Source of the DNA: Pyrenophora tritici-repentis
Lineage: Eukaryota > Ascomycota > Dothideomycetes > Pleosporales > Pleosporaceae
Assembly (NCBI RefSeq): GCF_003171515.1
Contig: NC_089391.1
Span: 372,001-436,000, forward strand
Length of the DNA: 64,000 bases
Reading direction: 5' to 3'
Of the stretch, positions 11,823-22,380 are shown piece by piece. The stretch's first letter is position 1. Each line of letters opens with the position of its first letter. The notes beneath the pieces are model-generated. The model had not been told where the DNA came from. It saw only the letters and a list, made by a program, of their open reading frames with translations, and did no database searches. The position numbers and the translations under genes were made by a program.

Positions 11823-12239
11823 CATCTCTAGCAACACACACCCCAAATCGAAAACTTATCAAAACGCGTCGTTTTTCATCGGAATATAGTCGAAACCATC
11901 AGAAGAAAAACATTCCAGCTACTCTAAGCCTCCGCAGCCAGCTGGTTGTAAAGCTAGAGCCAGTAGAACGAGATTCTTCAGACGCGTTCAATCTTCCAAA
12001 ACAAAAACGCACAGACCAGTCCTTATCGATAAGATAACCAAAAACACCAACAATTGACTCTTTCGCTGTTTTCTAGTCTCCCAAATCTATTCCTATCCTA
12101 GAGATCTACTCGATAGATCAGTAAGATAGAGAAAAGAAAGTAAGAAGAGTAAAATAGCAAGGCTTTCACTACTTTCACACCGGTACGGCTAGAAGAACTA
12201 GGTATCCTTCTAGTGTAAAGTAGCAACAACAGAACAAAA

Positions 12240-13883
12240 ATGCCGCCAGACAGCGACAATATCATAGTGCAGATCCCAGAGGCAAGCGGAAACAGCACTA
12301 ATACCGCAATCTATCTCGAAAATGATATCCAAATGGGTATAGAAGAGGACCAGACACCAGCGACCCCAACCCAAACTCAACCTAACCCACCCGAACGACT
12401 AGTCCCAATCATGAACAAACGACCAGCCCTCTTCTCTCCTGTATACGACAGAACTGGAAGAAATCCATTCCAAAAGAATGACTCTGATAAACCAACCGCA
12501 AAAGATCCAGAACAGGCAATCCAATGGGCTAGAAACCTGATCCTCCAAGCCTCTATTATGACCAACTCATATGAAGAGCAAAACAAGCTACTCGAACTAC
12601 TAGACGTATTTAGAGACTACACGGAAAAAGGGAGAGTTACAAACCAGATCTCGGACAAACTATCTGCCAAGCTCGCCTTCCACTCAGCTACTCTAGCAAA
12701 CGCTTCAGAAAAAGCAGCAAAGACATTAAAGAAGGCAACAGCCACAGTAGCTGGTCAAAACAACCAAACAGTAGCAGTAGCAACAACGACAACAAACACA
12801 AATGCTCCCCAATCATACGCAACAATTGCAGCTCAACCATCAAAGAACGCCACTTGGACGACTGTAGCCCCAAACAGAGATGGCAACAAGCCGGCCAAGC
12901 TGCTATCAAGCCAAATGTGGCCCCTGCTTACTAGCCTTGTCGATCAACCACAGGTCTACAAGAGAACCGTGCCACCCCTCTATCTAGGTATAGCTATACC
13001 TATATATTCTAGGCCGCTAGTGAGCAGGGGCCACATTTGGCTTGATAGCAGCTTGGCCGGCTTGTTGCCATCTCTGGCCCCAAAGAAAAAGCCAACGCCT
13101 AAGAAACTAATTACGCACTATCAAATAGTTGCAACACTAGAAGAAAACCAAACCATCAACCCGCTCCAAGCACGAAACAAAATCAACGAGGCATTCCAAA
13201 AAGCTGGCATTGCAGGACCTGTTATCCAACTAGCAGCTCTTAGTAAGAGAAACAATCTCATACTCACTACTACAAGCGGATACTCTGGAGAATTCCTTCT
13301 CCAGCAATCCAACATCTGGATGGATCTCTTTAACATCAAACACGCTCAACCACTAGAATCTTGGACAAAAGTCATAGTCCACAACGTCCCTACAACCTTT
13401 GAAGGAGCAGACACGCTAGAAATCCTTCAAACTGAAATCCCTATATACAACAAAGGACTACAAATAGTTGGTAACTCCTACTGGCTTACAAAAGACTGGA
13501 AGAACAAGCAAAACAGCTCTATTGTTATTGCTTTTAAAACAGAAGCTGAAGCAAAGAAACTAGGAGCGAGGATCATTATCCTTGGAGAGAGCCTCCGCAC
13601 TGAAAAGTATAGAAGTATTCCAGCTACTACCCAATGCGACAACTGCCAAGGCTTTGGCCATACAAAGCTTAAATGCCGGAACCAAACAGCATGCCAGCTA
13701 TGTGCGGGGACCCACCCTACATCGCAGCATAAATGCTCCACCTGCACGACAAGTGGGAAGCCTTGTATCCATACACTCCCAAAGTGTTCAAACTGCAAAG
13801 AACCTCACTTTGCTAATAGCCGAGACTGTGAAGTTCTCGCAGCTATAACAAACAAGGAGAACCAATACACAACAGAATGTTAG
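12240..13883 (+). CDS. LINE-B ORF1 (Gag-like RNA-binding protein)
   Basis: 547-aa open frame. ORF1 proteins coat LINE RNA in the RNP. The N-terminal half is polar (TPTQTQPNPP; Ala/Thr/Asn-rich), the middle has an RRM-like fold by pattern, and the C-terminus carries knuckles: CDNCQGFGHTKLKC (CX2CX4HX4C), then CQLCAGTHPTSQHKC and CSNCKEPHFANSRDC. A 202-bp MITE plus 8-bp duplication lies inside and contributes 70 codons (about residues 213-282), so the ancestral protein was about 477 aa. The stop overlaps the ORF2 start in ATGTTAG (13877-13883), suggesting termination-reinitiation. Confidence 0.88.
   Translation: MPPDSDNIIVQIPEASGNSTNTAIYLENDIQMGIEEDQTPATPTQTQPNPPERLVPIMNKRPALFSPVYDRTGRNPFQKNDSDKPTAKDPEQAIQWARNLILQASIMTNSYEEQNKLLELLDVFRDYTEKGRVTNQISDKLSAKLAFHSATLANASEKAAKTLKKATATVAGQNNQTVAVATTTTNTNAPQSYATIAAQPSKNATWTTVAPNRDGNKPAKLLSSQMWPLLTSLVDQPQVYKRTVPPLYLGIAIPIYSRPLVSRGHIWLDSSLAGLLPSLAPKKKPTPKKLITHYQIVATLEENQTINPLQARNKINEAFQKAGIAGPVIQLAALSKRNNLILTTTSGYSGEFLLQQSNIWMDLFNIKHAQPLESWTKVIVHNVPTTFEGADTLEILQTEIPIYNKGLQIVGNSYWLTKDWKNKQNSSIVIAFKTEAEAKKLGARIIILGESLRTEKYRSIPATTQCDNCQGFGHTKLKCRNQTACQLCAGTHPTSQHKCSTCTTSGKPCIHTLPKCSNCKEPHFANSRDCEVLAAITNKENQYTTEC
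12875..13076. mobile_element. hAT-type palindromic MITE inside LINE-B ORF1
   Basis: 202 bp with ~60-bp terminal inverted repeats (start CAGAGATGGCAACAAG; I see one mismatch between arms) flanked by a perfect 8-bp duplication GCCCCAAA (12867-12874 and 13077-13084). The CAGAG terminus and the GCCAACAAGCC-like subterminal sequence resemble hAT-1, so an element like hAT-1 could have mobilised it. The 210 added bases are in frame and free of stops. The centre holds a short palindrome around TAGCTA. Confidence 0.95.
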
Positions 13884-14284
13884 ACAACATTAAGATTCTC
13901 CAAGCGAATCTAAATAAGAGTATCCAGGCTACAGAGTCTACTCTTCAACTAGCTGTCGAACTAAGGGTTGATATAATTGCAGTCCAAGAGCCTTGGCTCA
14001 CACCAACAAGAAACAACGACTACGCTGATACTAGGTCCACTAGCCATGCAGCATACCTCCAGATCCTTCCACAATCCGAACCAAACCTCCGCCCTAGAGT
14101 GTTATTCTATATTTCTAGAACGCTATTAGCAGAAACCTACCTACTAGAAGGTTTTACATCAGATCCAGACGCTATAGCACTAGTAGTACAGAAAGGAAAC
14201 CATAAGTTTAATATCTTCAACCTATACAACGAGAGAGGTATAGGAGATATAAAGACTATCCCAAGAGTTCTTCTAAACACAAAC
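13877..14284 (+). pseudogene. LINE-B ORF2, N-terminal endonuclease part
   Basis: The first 136 codons of the LINE-B polyprotein, with the APE-type endonuclease start (ILQANLNKS, then IIAVQEPWL containing the catalytic Glu). APE nicks target DNA to prime reverse transcription. The frame is cut exactly after an N-T-N triplet by the Gypsy; the next LINE-B base is 22381, in the same phase. ATG 13877 overlaps the ORF1 stop. Confidence 0.9.
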
Positions 14285-14455
14285 TGTGAGGGACGTCAAT
14301 AGTTGAGATGACCGTATCTGTATTAAGTACTAAGTGAGATATTGCGTGCAGGTTCGAAGACCTGCGCGGGTCGAACTTTGGTGTTCGGCTGTGGCCTTCG
14401 CTTAAAGCGCACGGGCCACCTCGCTTACTAGAGGTCGCGGGTTTGATCCATGACA
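14285..14455 (-). repeat. Gypsy 3' LTR
   Basis: 171-bp repeat bounded by TG...CA. It contains potential hairpins (GCAGGT/ACCTGC and GTGGCC/GGCCAC) and B-box-like GGTTCGA/GGTTTGATCC sequences. It abuts the duplication CAAAC at 14280-14284 and matches 22205-22375. Confidence 0.95.
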
Positions 14456-14495
14456 CTACCCCCCCAAAAAAGAGAGCAAGTTCCAACGCTCGAAC

Positions 14496-14527
<32 letters not shown>

Positions 14528-14840
14528 GCCTAAAATTGTATACAAAGGAGATACCTATATCGCAAAACTGCTGCATACCAAGCGTGTCGCTTGCAGTGTC
14601 CATTCCATTACTACATTCTATTCCCGTTGTCTGTGCACAGTAATTATGGATCATCATCGTGGCGTGGTGACCTTAGCATCTTGTCTTAACAATAGTAACT
14701 TTGACAGTCTAGTCCTTGCCACGAGCACAGCGTCTATAAGTCCTATTTCTAGCACAACTTATCGACGCCCTCGATTATAGCAAGCACAACTATATTATCC
14801 CAGTCTTATTGTTGGTCTTGTCTGCTGTTGTCACCACTGG
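14456..14840. other. Gypsy 3' untranslated region with polypurine tract and poly-T run
   Basis: In element orientation a G7-containing purine tract (complement of 14456-14470) lies next to the 3' LTR, as needed for plus-strand priming. A run of 28 T at 14500-14527 is a simple repeat. The remainder up to the end of pol at 14841 shows no coding signal. Confidence 0.7.
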
Positions 14841-17800
14841 CTAGACACGACTAAGAGCGTGAAGTCGCATAACCAGCATATCTTGTTTGCCTGTGAGAGA
14901 CTTAAACTTCCTGTGCATAGGCGGCTTGTTTGGGTGATCAAGGTGATAGCGCGTCACAGTGTCAGCGGAGTCCGCGAGGTTCATGTATGGTTCCCATGAA
15001 GGATTGTCGGGCCGTCGGGATAGTTTGCCCATCGTACCAAGTATTGGAGCAGGCCTTGGGTAGTCTTGCCCTTGCGACCGCGGGCGGCAGGATCCTTAAG
15101 CTTCTTATTAATGCGGCAGTCTTCGATTGCTTCGACAGTGTATTCAGTGTCGTCTTCCACTTCTGGGTCGAACTCCGCAGGGACCTCAGGATCTTGTGTT
15201 TGTCCAGTAAGTGGGTTGTCGTCAACCAAGTGTAAGAGCCATGGGTGGAAGACATTGTGGATGCGCTTCATGTTAGCGGGAAGATCTAGCTCGTATGCGG
15301 TGTTGTTGATGGCGCGAACGATAGTAAAGGGACCGCGGTTCTTTAGGTCTAATGACGCGGAGGGTCTTTTCGTCCGTAGGTTGCGAGTGTCCAGCATCAC
15401 TTGGTCGCCGACTTTGAAAGCTGGTGCGGGTAGCCTTCCTTCATTGGCGTATTCTGCTTGTTTTGCTTGCGCCCATTGCATTGAAGCTCGCAGCTCGTCC
15501 TGCAGCGTTTTCATGCGATCCGCGAAAGCGTCAGCGTTGAGACGTTCTTGTTGCGCAGGCGCAGTCAAGGTCGCAGCGCCTGGCGCTGGCGCAGGGGGTT
15601 CAATGCCACTCCGTGGGTTGTATCCTTTAGTCGCGAAGAAAGGCGACTTGCCAGTTGTGCTGCTGGTGCTGGAGTTGGCTTCGAATTCAGCTATTGGCAG
15701 AAAAAGCGCCCAGTTATCCTGCTCGTAGTTGACATAGGCGCGTAGGTATTGCTTGAGGTAGGAGTTCGCGTTCTCGGTTTGTCCGTCAGTCTGGGGATGG
15801 TGAGCGGTCGAGAACTTCGGGCGTACACCCAGACGCTGGCATAGTCGCTTCCAAAAGTAAGAGACAAACTGCGCTCCACGGTCTGAGATAATCTCCTCAG
15901 GAAAGCCCTCTTCTCGCCAGATGTATTCGATAAAGGCTACCACAAGGGCGTCGGTGGTCATACTAGCCATTGGGATGAACTTCTTCTTCTTGGTGAGTCG
16001 GTCGACTACCACGAGGATGTCAGTGAACGTTTGACCGTTATGCCTGCAGGGCGGCAGGTGAGTGATGAAGTCTATAGAGATGCTGGACCAGTATTTGCTG
16101 GGATTGGTAGCGGATGCAGCAGCCCATGCTTGCCTTCTCGGTATGCTTTGCTCCTCTTGCAAGTCAGACACGCGCGTACATATTGCGCGACGTCCGTGGT
16201 CATCCTAGGCCAGTAATACCATCGCGACAGCTTGGAGTATAACTCATGTTTGCCGCTGTGGCCACCGCAGACGCTCTTGTGGCTTGTTCAATAACTTGGG
16301 TGCGAACGGCGCCGGCGGGACGTAGACCTTGTTGCGCACATAGAGTAGTTCGTCGGTGATCTCGCAATCGCCAAGTTCCAGCCTGAGGTGCTCTTCTCCA
16401 TGTATGAGTTTGAACGGCAGGCGTCGTAGGCCGTCCTTCTTGGCTTTGACGATCGCCTGCAACACCTTATCATCCTTGTATGCTGCCTTGATATTGTCAA
16501 GCAGAGCATCAATAGTCAGCTCGTTGTTCGGTGGCGCGGGCACATTAATTGCGGCGGGCGTCTCGTTTGGTATCGCGGGCGCACTAGTTGCGGCGATTGG
16601 CGTTGTAATAGGCGAGATTGTAACGTTATCGGCTGCACAGAGCGATCTTTTGCTCGTGAGGTCATGGGAGACGCCGTTTTCTCCCCCCTCAGGCTCGATG
16701 CCAGGCAGTGCGGCGAGGACGGCGTACCGTTCAGAGATGTTGTCTTCCTCGCTAAGTTGATACAGCATTTGCGCGACTGCGGGGATAGAGTCAGGAAGGG
16801 TGCGCTGTGTGATGAGATTTGCGAGGTAGACTGCATGGCGAGAACCTCCATCCTTGGCGATGTTGATGGTGCAGACGCGCGCTTCAGGATCGACTTGGTC
16901 AGGCTTGATGACTACCTGGAGTTGATGCCGACGGCGGATGTCGTCGGTGACTCGGGTAGGTCGCCAGGACGCCTTGTCAAAGCGTCTGGCTTCGTGCCCT
17001 GCTTGCCTGGCCTGTACTTGATAATGAAGTTGAACTCTGCCATGAATTCCGCCCAACGGGCTTGGCGTCTGTTGAGGCGCTTTGTGGTCATAAAGGTCTG
17101 AAGGGCTTGATGGTCAGACAACACCATAATAGGATCATCAGTACCAGACAGCTCAAAGCGCCATTGCTCAAAGGCGTTGACAATAGCTAGGAGTTCCTTG
17201 TCGTATATCTCATAATTGCATTCCGCAGGGTTCATCTTGTGCGATAGGAAAGCAACTGGGCGGAGGACTCCTGTCGCGTCCTTCTGAGAGAGGATAGCTG
17301 CAGTAACGAAATCTGAGGCATCGGTTTCCAACCAAGTCTCTAGGTCAGGATCGAAGTGTGCAAGGACTCCTGCAGTCTTAAAGGCGTCCTTAAGTCGATG
17401 GAAAGCTTGTATAGCTTTGCTATCAGCGATGAGCGGGAACTGATGTCTCTGGTCCTTGCCTTCGCCATCCTTGCGCGTGAGTTCTGTCAAGGCTTTTGCG
17501 ATGTAGGAGAAGCCTTTGATGAAGCGACGGTAGAAGTTGGCGAAACCAAGGAAAGACTGGACGTCTTTGACTGAGCGCGGTATTTGCCAGTCTAGTATAG
17601 TGGAGACCTTTTTTGGATCCATTTCGATGCCCTCTGTAGTGAGGATGAGGCCTAGGTACTTCACTTTCTTGACCTTGAATTTGCACTTCGTGGGATCAAG
17701 ATGGAGGCCAGCGTCGCGTATCTTAGAGAGGACCTTGATGACGTCGGCTTCATGAACTGACTCGTCATCGTCGCAGGTGTATATAAGGACGTCGTCGAGG

Positions 17801-19277
17801 TAAGCTGTACAGATATCGTCAAGGTACTCGCGGAGTGTCTCATTGATAAAGGTCTGGAAAGTGCCAGGCGCATTGCAGAGGCCGAAGGGCATGACAACGT
17901 ATTCGTATAGCCCATACCGAGTGAGAAAGGCTGTCTTTTCTTCATCGCCTTCTTTGATCCGAACAGTGTTGAATGCAGCCACAACGTCGACAATCGTCAT
18001 CCATCGTACCTTGGCCATGCGGGCCAGCGTTTCCTTGATGGAGGGTGGAGCGTTGCGGTTCTTCTTGGTGATGGCGTTGAGCTGACGGTAGTCAACGCAG
18101 ATGCGAAGTCCGCCACCTGGTTTCTTGACAACTAAGACAGGTGACGCGTACGGAGATGTGGACGGTCGGATGAATCCGCGTCCGAGCATGTCGTCGATGT
18201 AGGCCTTGATGGCCCTGGTCTCCGTTCGTGTGAGCCCATAGATCTTAGGCTTGTGAATGCGTCCGTCGGTGTCAATCTCATGGTCAACGCCTTCGCGATG
18301 AGGTGCCAACTTCCCTGCTTGTATAGGACTGAACAAGTCTGGCATCTTGCTGTACAACCAGTCTGGCACCAGTTTGCGGATCTCCGCTTCCGTCATATGT
18401 GGACTCTCCATCTTGTTCATATAGTGGTCGTAGTCCTCTTGTGTGACGGCGGCGAGGCGGGCGATGTTGCGTTTGAAGGAGTCTAAATCGCAATCGTTAT
18501 TGTCGTCTGGAGGGTCAGCAAGCTTCTCCCAGTCTTGTGGTTCGACCCAGATGGCTTCGTCTGGGTTGTGCGCAGCCATGAGGTAGGCGGCCTTGGCGGT
18601 GATAATGCAGATCTCGCCCACGGGCGTGGTTTGCCGAGATTCTGAAAGTGATGGAGTCTTGCCGTCGCCGTATACTGTCTCAGGGAGACCGTGGTCGAGA
18701 CAACATGAAGTACAATGTGAAGAAGAGAACTTCATGCTCCGCGGTGAGAAGGTGAGACCGGGGTCGTGGTCTTCCAGCCAAGTCATACCAAGGATAAGAT
18801 CAAAGTCTCCTACGTCAGCGACGAAGCACACGACTGGTGATAAGTGGCTGCCGTGTTTGACTTGGATTTCCACGGCTTCATTCAATGTATCAACAACCTT
18901 CCCATCCGCGAGAGAAAGCTGGATAGGTGAAGAGGTAGACATTATGGGCAGGCCCATGGCTTTAGCCCATCGCCTGTTCACAAAGGAAGCGCTAGCGCCT
19001 GTGTCGATAAGAGTAGTTGTCTTTTTCCATTCCTTAGAAGAAGTGAGGGTGTAGGAGTCGTAACGTAGTTGTTTAGTAGATCGAAGATGGCCCTTAACGG
19101 CGATCGCAGAGATGTAGTGGTCTTGGACGTCTTGTGAGTTGTCCTGATCTCCGACTTCTGGAGATAGTATCCTGGCGGCAGCGACCTTGAGACGGTTATG
19201 GTTTTCTCGCGTCTCGCGGTTCTGTTGTATGTCCTTGCGCCAGTCTAGCTCCTGAATGCGACTGTTATCAGGAGCGT
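14841..19277 (-). pseudogene. Gypsy Pol: PR, RT, RNase H, integrase, chromodomain
   Basis: Opens in the -1 frame right at the Gag stop (AAC TAG). Protease TTLIDTGASASF near 18990; RT with PYASPVLVVKKPGGG, FGLCNAPGTFQ and catalytic AYLDDVLIY (near 17790); RNase H with ETDASDFVTAA, NYEIYDKELLAI and LSDHQAL; then the integrase zinc region and core (SIDFITHLPP, HHPQTDGQTEN) and a C-terminal chromodomain (YLVRWANYPD, then PSWEPYMNLADS). The frame is broken near 16915, near 16245-16175 and inside the chromodomain near 15020. A single sense frame covers 18981-16912 and another 16171-14981. Confidence 0.92.
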
Positions 19278-21658
19278 CTAGTTTTCCGAAACTGGCTCGC
19301 CCATGTCGTCCAACTCAGGCTCCTCTTCAGTGGAAGCATTAGAGTCGTCGTCTTCGGCGTCGAAGTCCGCTCCCATAGCATAGAGATGCATACTACTAAG
19401 CTTAGGCTTGATTTGGTCCCAGTCTAAGATTGCGCAACCCTTCTTATCGCGCGCCTGGTGACCAGTCTCGCCACAACGGAAGCAGACCTTAGCCTTAGCC
19501 ATTGCGTCCTTCTGCCACTCTGTGCGCGTCGTAGTAGCTTCGCGATGTTGTCCTCGGCCAGAGCGAGCCTTTCGTGCAGGATTACGATCATTTGGGGAGC
19601 GCGTGCGCGGCTTGGTGCGAGGTTTGTCAGCAGCGGTCTTGCCTTGATTAATCTGTTTCTGTGTTAGATCAGACTTGCGGGCGGCGTCAAGGAACTTGAC
19701 AAGAGCATTCTCTTGCTCATCGTCAAAGGCGTGTGAGGCGGCGGCGGCGAGGCCAGGTCGCAGGAAAGCGCGAGCGTAGCCAATCATGGCGCTGTCTGGA
19801 AGCTTCACTAGGCGACACACGCTCATAAAGCGCCCACGCCAATCTGCAAAGGATTCAGACGATCCCATCTTGAGAGAGCCATCAGCGAGTTGCGACTGTG
19901 CTTCTGAGACCTTCTCGTAGGTAGAGCGCGCGTAGTATGGGTCCAGTCCTTCAAGAAGGTCCAAGTAGTGTTCGAACTTGAGATCGTCAATATATTGCCA
20001 TGCTGCGCCGTCCACCTTCATCTCCAAGTAGGCCAATTGCTTGTCTTCAGGCAGAGATTCGCACTTCTGGATGGCTGACCGACGCCACTTGTCGTAGTTC
20101 TTGGTATCATCGTTGCCTTTCCAGACTTCAATGTCGGGGAGCTTAAAGGAAAGGCTTAGACCTCCAACTGTGGACGCTGCCTGTTGTACTGATTGCTGGC
20201 CGTTGTATGGAGGAGGGATATATCGGTGAGGATCTTGGTTCAACGGATTCGCGCGATCTCGGCGGGAGCGGGAGCGCGATCTTGAGTGAGAGTCGCCGCG
20301 AGGGCGAGGCGCAGGCCGAGTAACAACAGGAGTGGCTTGTCGGCTAGGATACGGGTTAGGTGATGCAGTGCGGCGATCTGTACGGCGCTCAGGTGACTCG
20401 TGTCGTCGGTTGCGCTGAGTAGATAGATGACTGTTACGACCGCGGTCCTCGCGACGCTGCAAGGTGTACGGGCGGAAGTTATGATCATATCGCTGAAGGC
20501 GCGCAACAACGTCATTGTACTCACGCTGTTGCTGAGTTAGAGAGGTCTCTAGCTTGCGGGTATTCTCAGTAGCTTGGACAAGTTGTTCTTCAAGTGCGCA
20601 GTTCTGGGCGACCACATCTTCGTAGTCGGCGTCGCGTTCTGCGCGCTGCTGGTGATAGCGGTCTGCGCGGGCGCGCTCTTCCTGGTGCTTCCTGAAGAAC
20701 TCCTCGTACAGGCCGTGGAACTTAATGGACTGCGCTTCTTCGTGTTTCCAGTCCTCATACCAGTCTTGGTAAGTAGGGTTAGTGCAACCGGCGGTCTTGG
20801 AGGATGAAGGACGATAAAAGCGCTCGACCTCTAGCTTAAGCTCATTACGCTCTCGGTTGGTGTGTTCCAACTCAGCATTAGTAGTCTCAATAGTCTCAGT
20901 CAGCTTTGAGACTTCCTTCTCGTACCAGCTAAGCTTAGCTTCAGCCTTAGTGATGCGAAGGCGTAAGCGGTTAACAGCGGCTTCGTGAGCTTCCTTGGTT
21001 ATTGCATCGATGTTCGCGTCCAGGATAGGAGCGCAAGCAGCGGCGAACTTCATGAGCTCAATAGCTAGAGAGCGCAGGAACGCGGTGTTTGAAGTGGCTA
21101 GCTCCAATAAGTCGTCGTCAGTGCAGACGGGGACTTGGAATTCTTCCAGGGGAGATTCTCGGCCTAGGTACAGCTCAAATTCATCCTCAGTCTCGTTTTG
21201 TACAATAGTGATGAACGTGAACTCAGAGTGAGTAATCTTGGCAGACAAGACGTTCTTGTTTCTGAGGGATTGGAGTCGACAACTGCCAACTATAACATCG
21301 TAGATGTCGGCAGGGTCGTGTGGTACCATTGTGGGCTCTTGGCTGTCTCCTTCTGTAACTGGAAGTGCGGGGTAGCCGAAGGTGCTTCGACGGCCTGGTT
21401 CGGATCGACGAACAGGCTCATGCTTAGGAGCGGGGCCTTGGCTAATAGTTTGTTGGGTGTCGGATGCAGTATCCTTAGGTCGCTCGCGGCTGGAGTCTTG
21501 GCTGCGGGGGTCGCGGGCGCTTTGTCTTTGCGCTTCTTGCGGCCAATAGGGAAGTCAGTCACGCTGGGCTGTGGAGGAGGCTGCATGTCGCTAGATCGGC
21601 GGGGGTGGCGGCCGCCGGTAGAGACGTTGTCGCTAATGGCGTTGATAGTTCTAAACAT
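19278..21658 (-). pseudogene. Gypsy Gag, one homopolymer frameshift
   Basis: Structural protein of the chromovirus. It starts at ATG 21658; after about 50 codons the frame slips at the G5 run 21506-21510 (plus strand) and continues open from there to TAG at 19278. The long frame shows a coiled-coil-like Glu/Arg region (residues about 100-290), a basic Ser/Arg stretch (SHSRSRSRSRRDR), the capsid domain (WRRSAIQKCESLPEDKQLAYL... FADWRGRFMSVCRLV) and one zinc knuckle CFRCGETGHQARDKKGC. A 683-aa protein would result from the downstream ATG at 21329. Confidence 0.88.
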
Positions 21659-22204
21659 TTAAGGTGTTGGGTGTGGTTAATGTAGGTGGAGAAAGAGAGT
21701 GGTTATGATTGTGAGAGAGTGCGTCAAATGTGGGCGGGGAGCACAGCTGATTATTTGCTGTCACACTCCTGACTCCTTGCTCGAAGTAAAGCGGTGAGCC
21801 AAACCGTCTACCAGTCACCAAGGTGATGCGATACCGTCGCAATCGTTCCAGTGCAATCGCGATACTCTCAATCGCGACGCGGTACTGGCAACGTCCTTCG
21901 ATGATGGGCTTCCAGCACAACACGCCTTCCGCTGTCAGCACAATAGCTTGTATCGCGCGCGTACGAGGGCCAATGACAATTGAGTTCCACTCCGCAGTCG
22001 TATAACAGAGCCTCAAAGTCCCAGTTGGCGGCGCGCGAGCTATCCTGATGCGGGTCTGTGACCGAAGATGGGGGACGAGTTGTCGCCGTCTCAGCCGCGG
22101 GGTTGCGGGGTTGCTGTCACGAGCAATACTGATTGCGCGCTGAGTTCTTCGGTGCGGTCACTTTCCGCGCGTGTCCTAGGTACCGTATGGTAGACGCAAT
22201 ATAG
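21659..22204 (-). other. Gypsy 5' leader between LTR and Gag
   Basis: 546 bp with no substantial conserved ORF. Immediately after the LTR the sequence reads TATTGCGTCTACCATACGG (minus strand). I do not see the usual TGG-starting primer-binding site complementary to a tRNA 3' end, so the primer is unknown. Confidence 0.5.
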
Positions 22205-22375
22205 TGTGAGGGACGTCAATAGTTGAGATGACCGTATCTGTATTAAGTACTAAGTGAGATATTGCGTGCAGGTTCGAAGACCTGCGCGGGTCGAACTTTG
22301 GTGTTCGGCTGTGGCCTTCGCTTAAAGCGCACGGGCCACCTCGCTTACTAGAGGTCGCGGGTTTGATCCATGACA
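22205..22375 (-). repeat. Gypsy 5' LTR
   Basis: 171 bp, apparently identical to 14285-14455, followed by the target duplication CAAAC at 22376-22380. Confidence 0.95.
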
Positions 22376-22380
22376 CAAAC

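Larger units (their letters stand above)
14285..22375 (-). mobile_element. Ty3/Gypsy chromovirus, full length
   Basis: 8.09-kb LTR retrotransposon in antisense orientation in LINE-B ORF2. Its 171-bp LTRs (14285-14455 and 22205-22375; TGTCATGG...CACA in element orientation) look identical by eye, and the 5-bp duplication CAAAC flanks both ends (14280-14284, 22376-22380). LINE-B copies at 11701-11822 and 38493-38869 show the unoccupied site. Order: LTR, leader, Gag, PR, RT, RNase H, integrase, chromodomain, G-rich polypurine tract, LTR. The chromodomain suggests targeting to methylated-H3 heterochromatin (family knowledge). Identical LTRs imply recent insertion, yet the ORFs contain several frameshifts. 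Confidence 0.95.

Noticed and set aside
14285..14455. tRNA-derived SINE copies at 14285-14455 and 22205-22375
   Set aside because: The two copies are direct terminal repeats with TG...CA ends, a shared CAAAC duplication, a polypurine tract and Gag-Pol between them, so they are LTRs.
15066..15728. 220-aa plus-strand ORF
   Set aside because: Lies antisense to Gypsy integrase; a shadow of the real coding strand. The same applies to long antisense ORFs over hAT-3, LINE-A and Copia-D RNase H (61601-62608).
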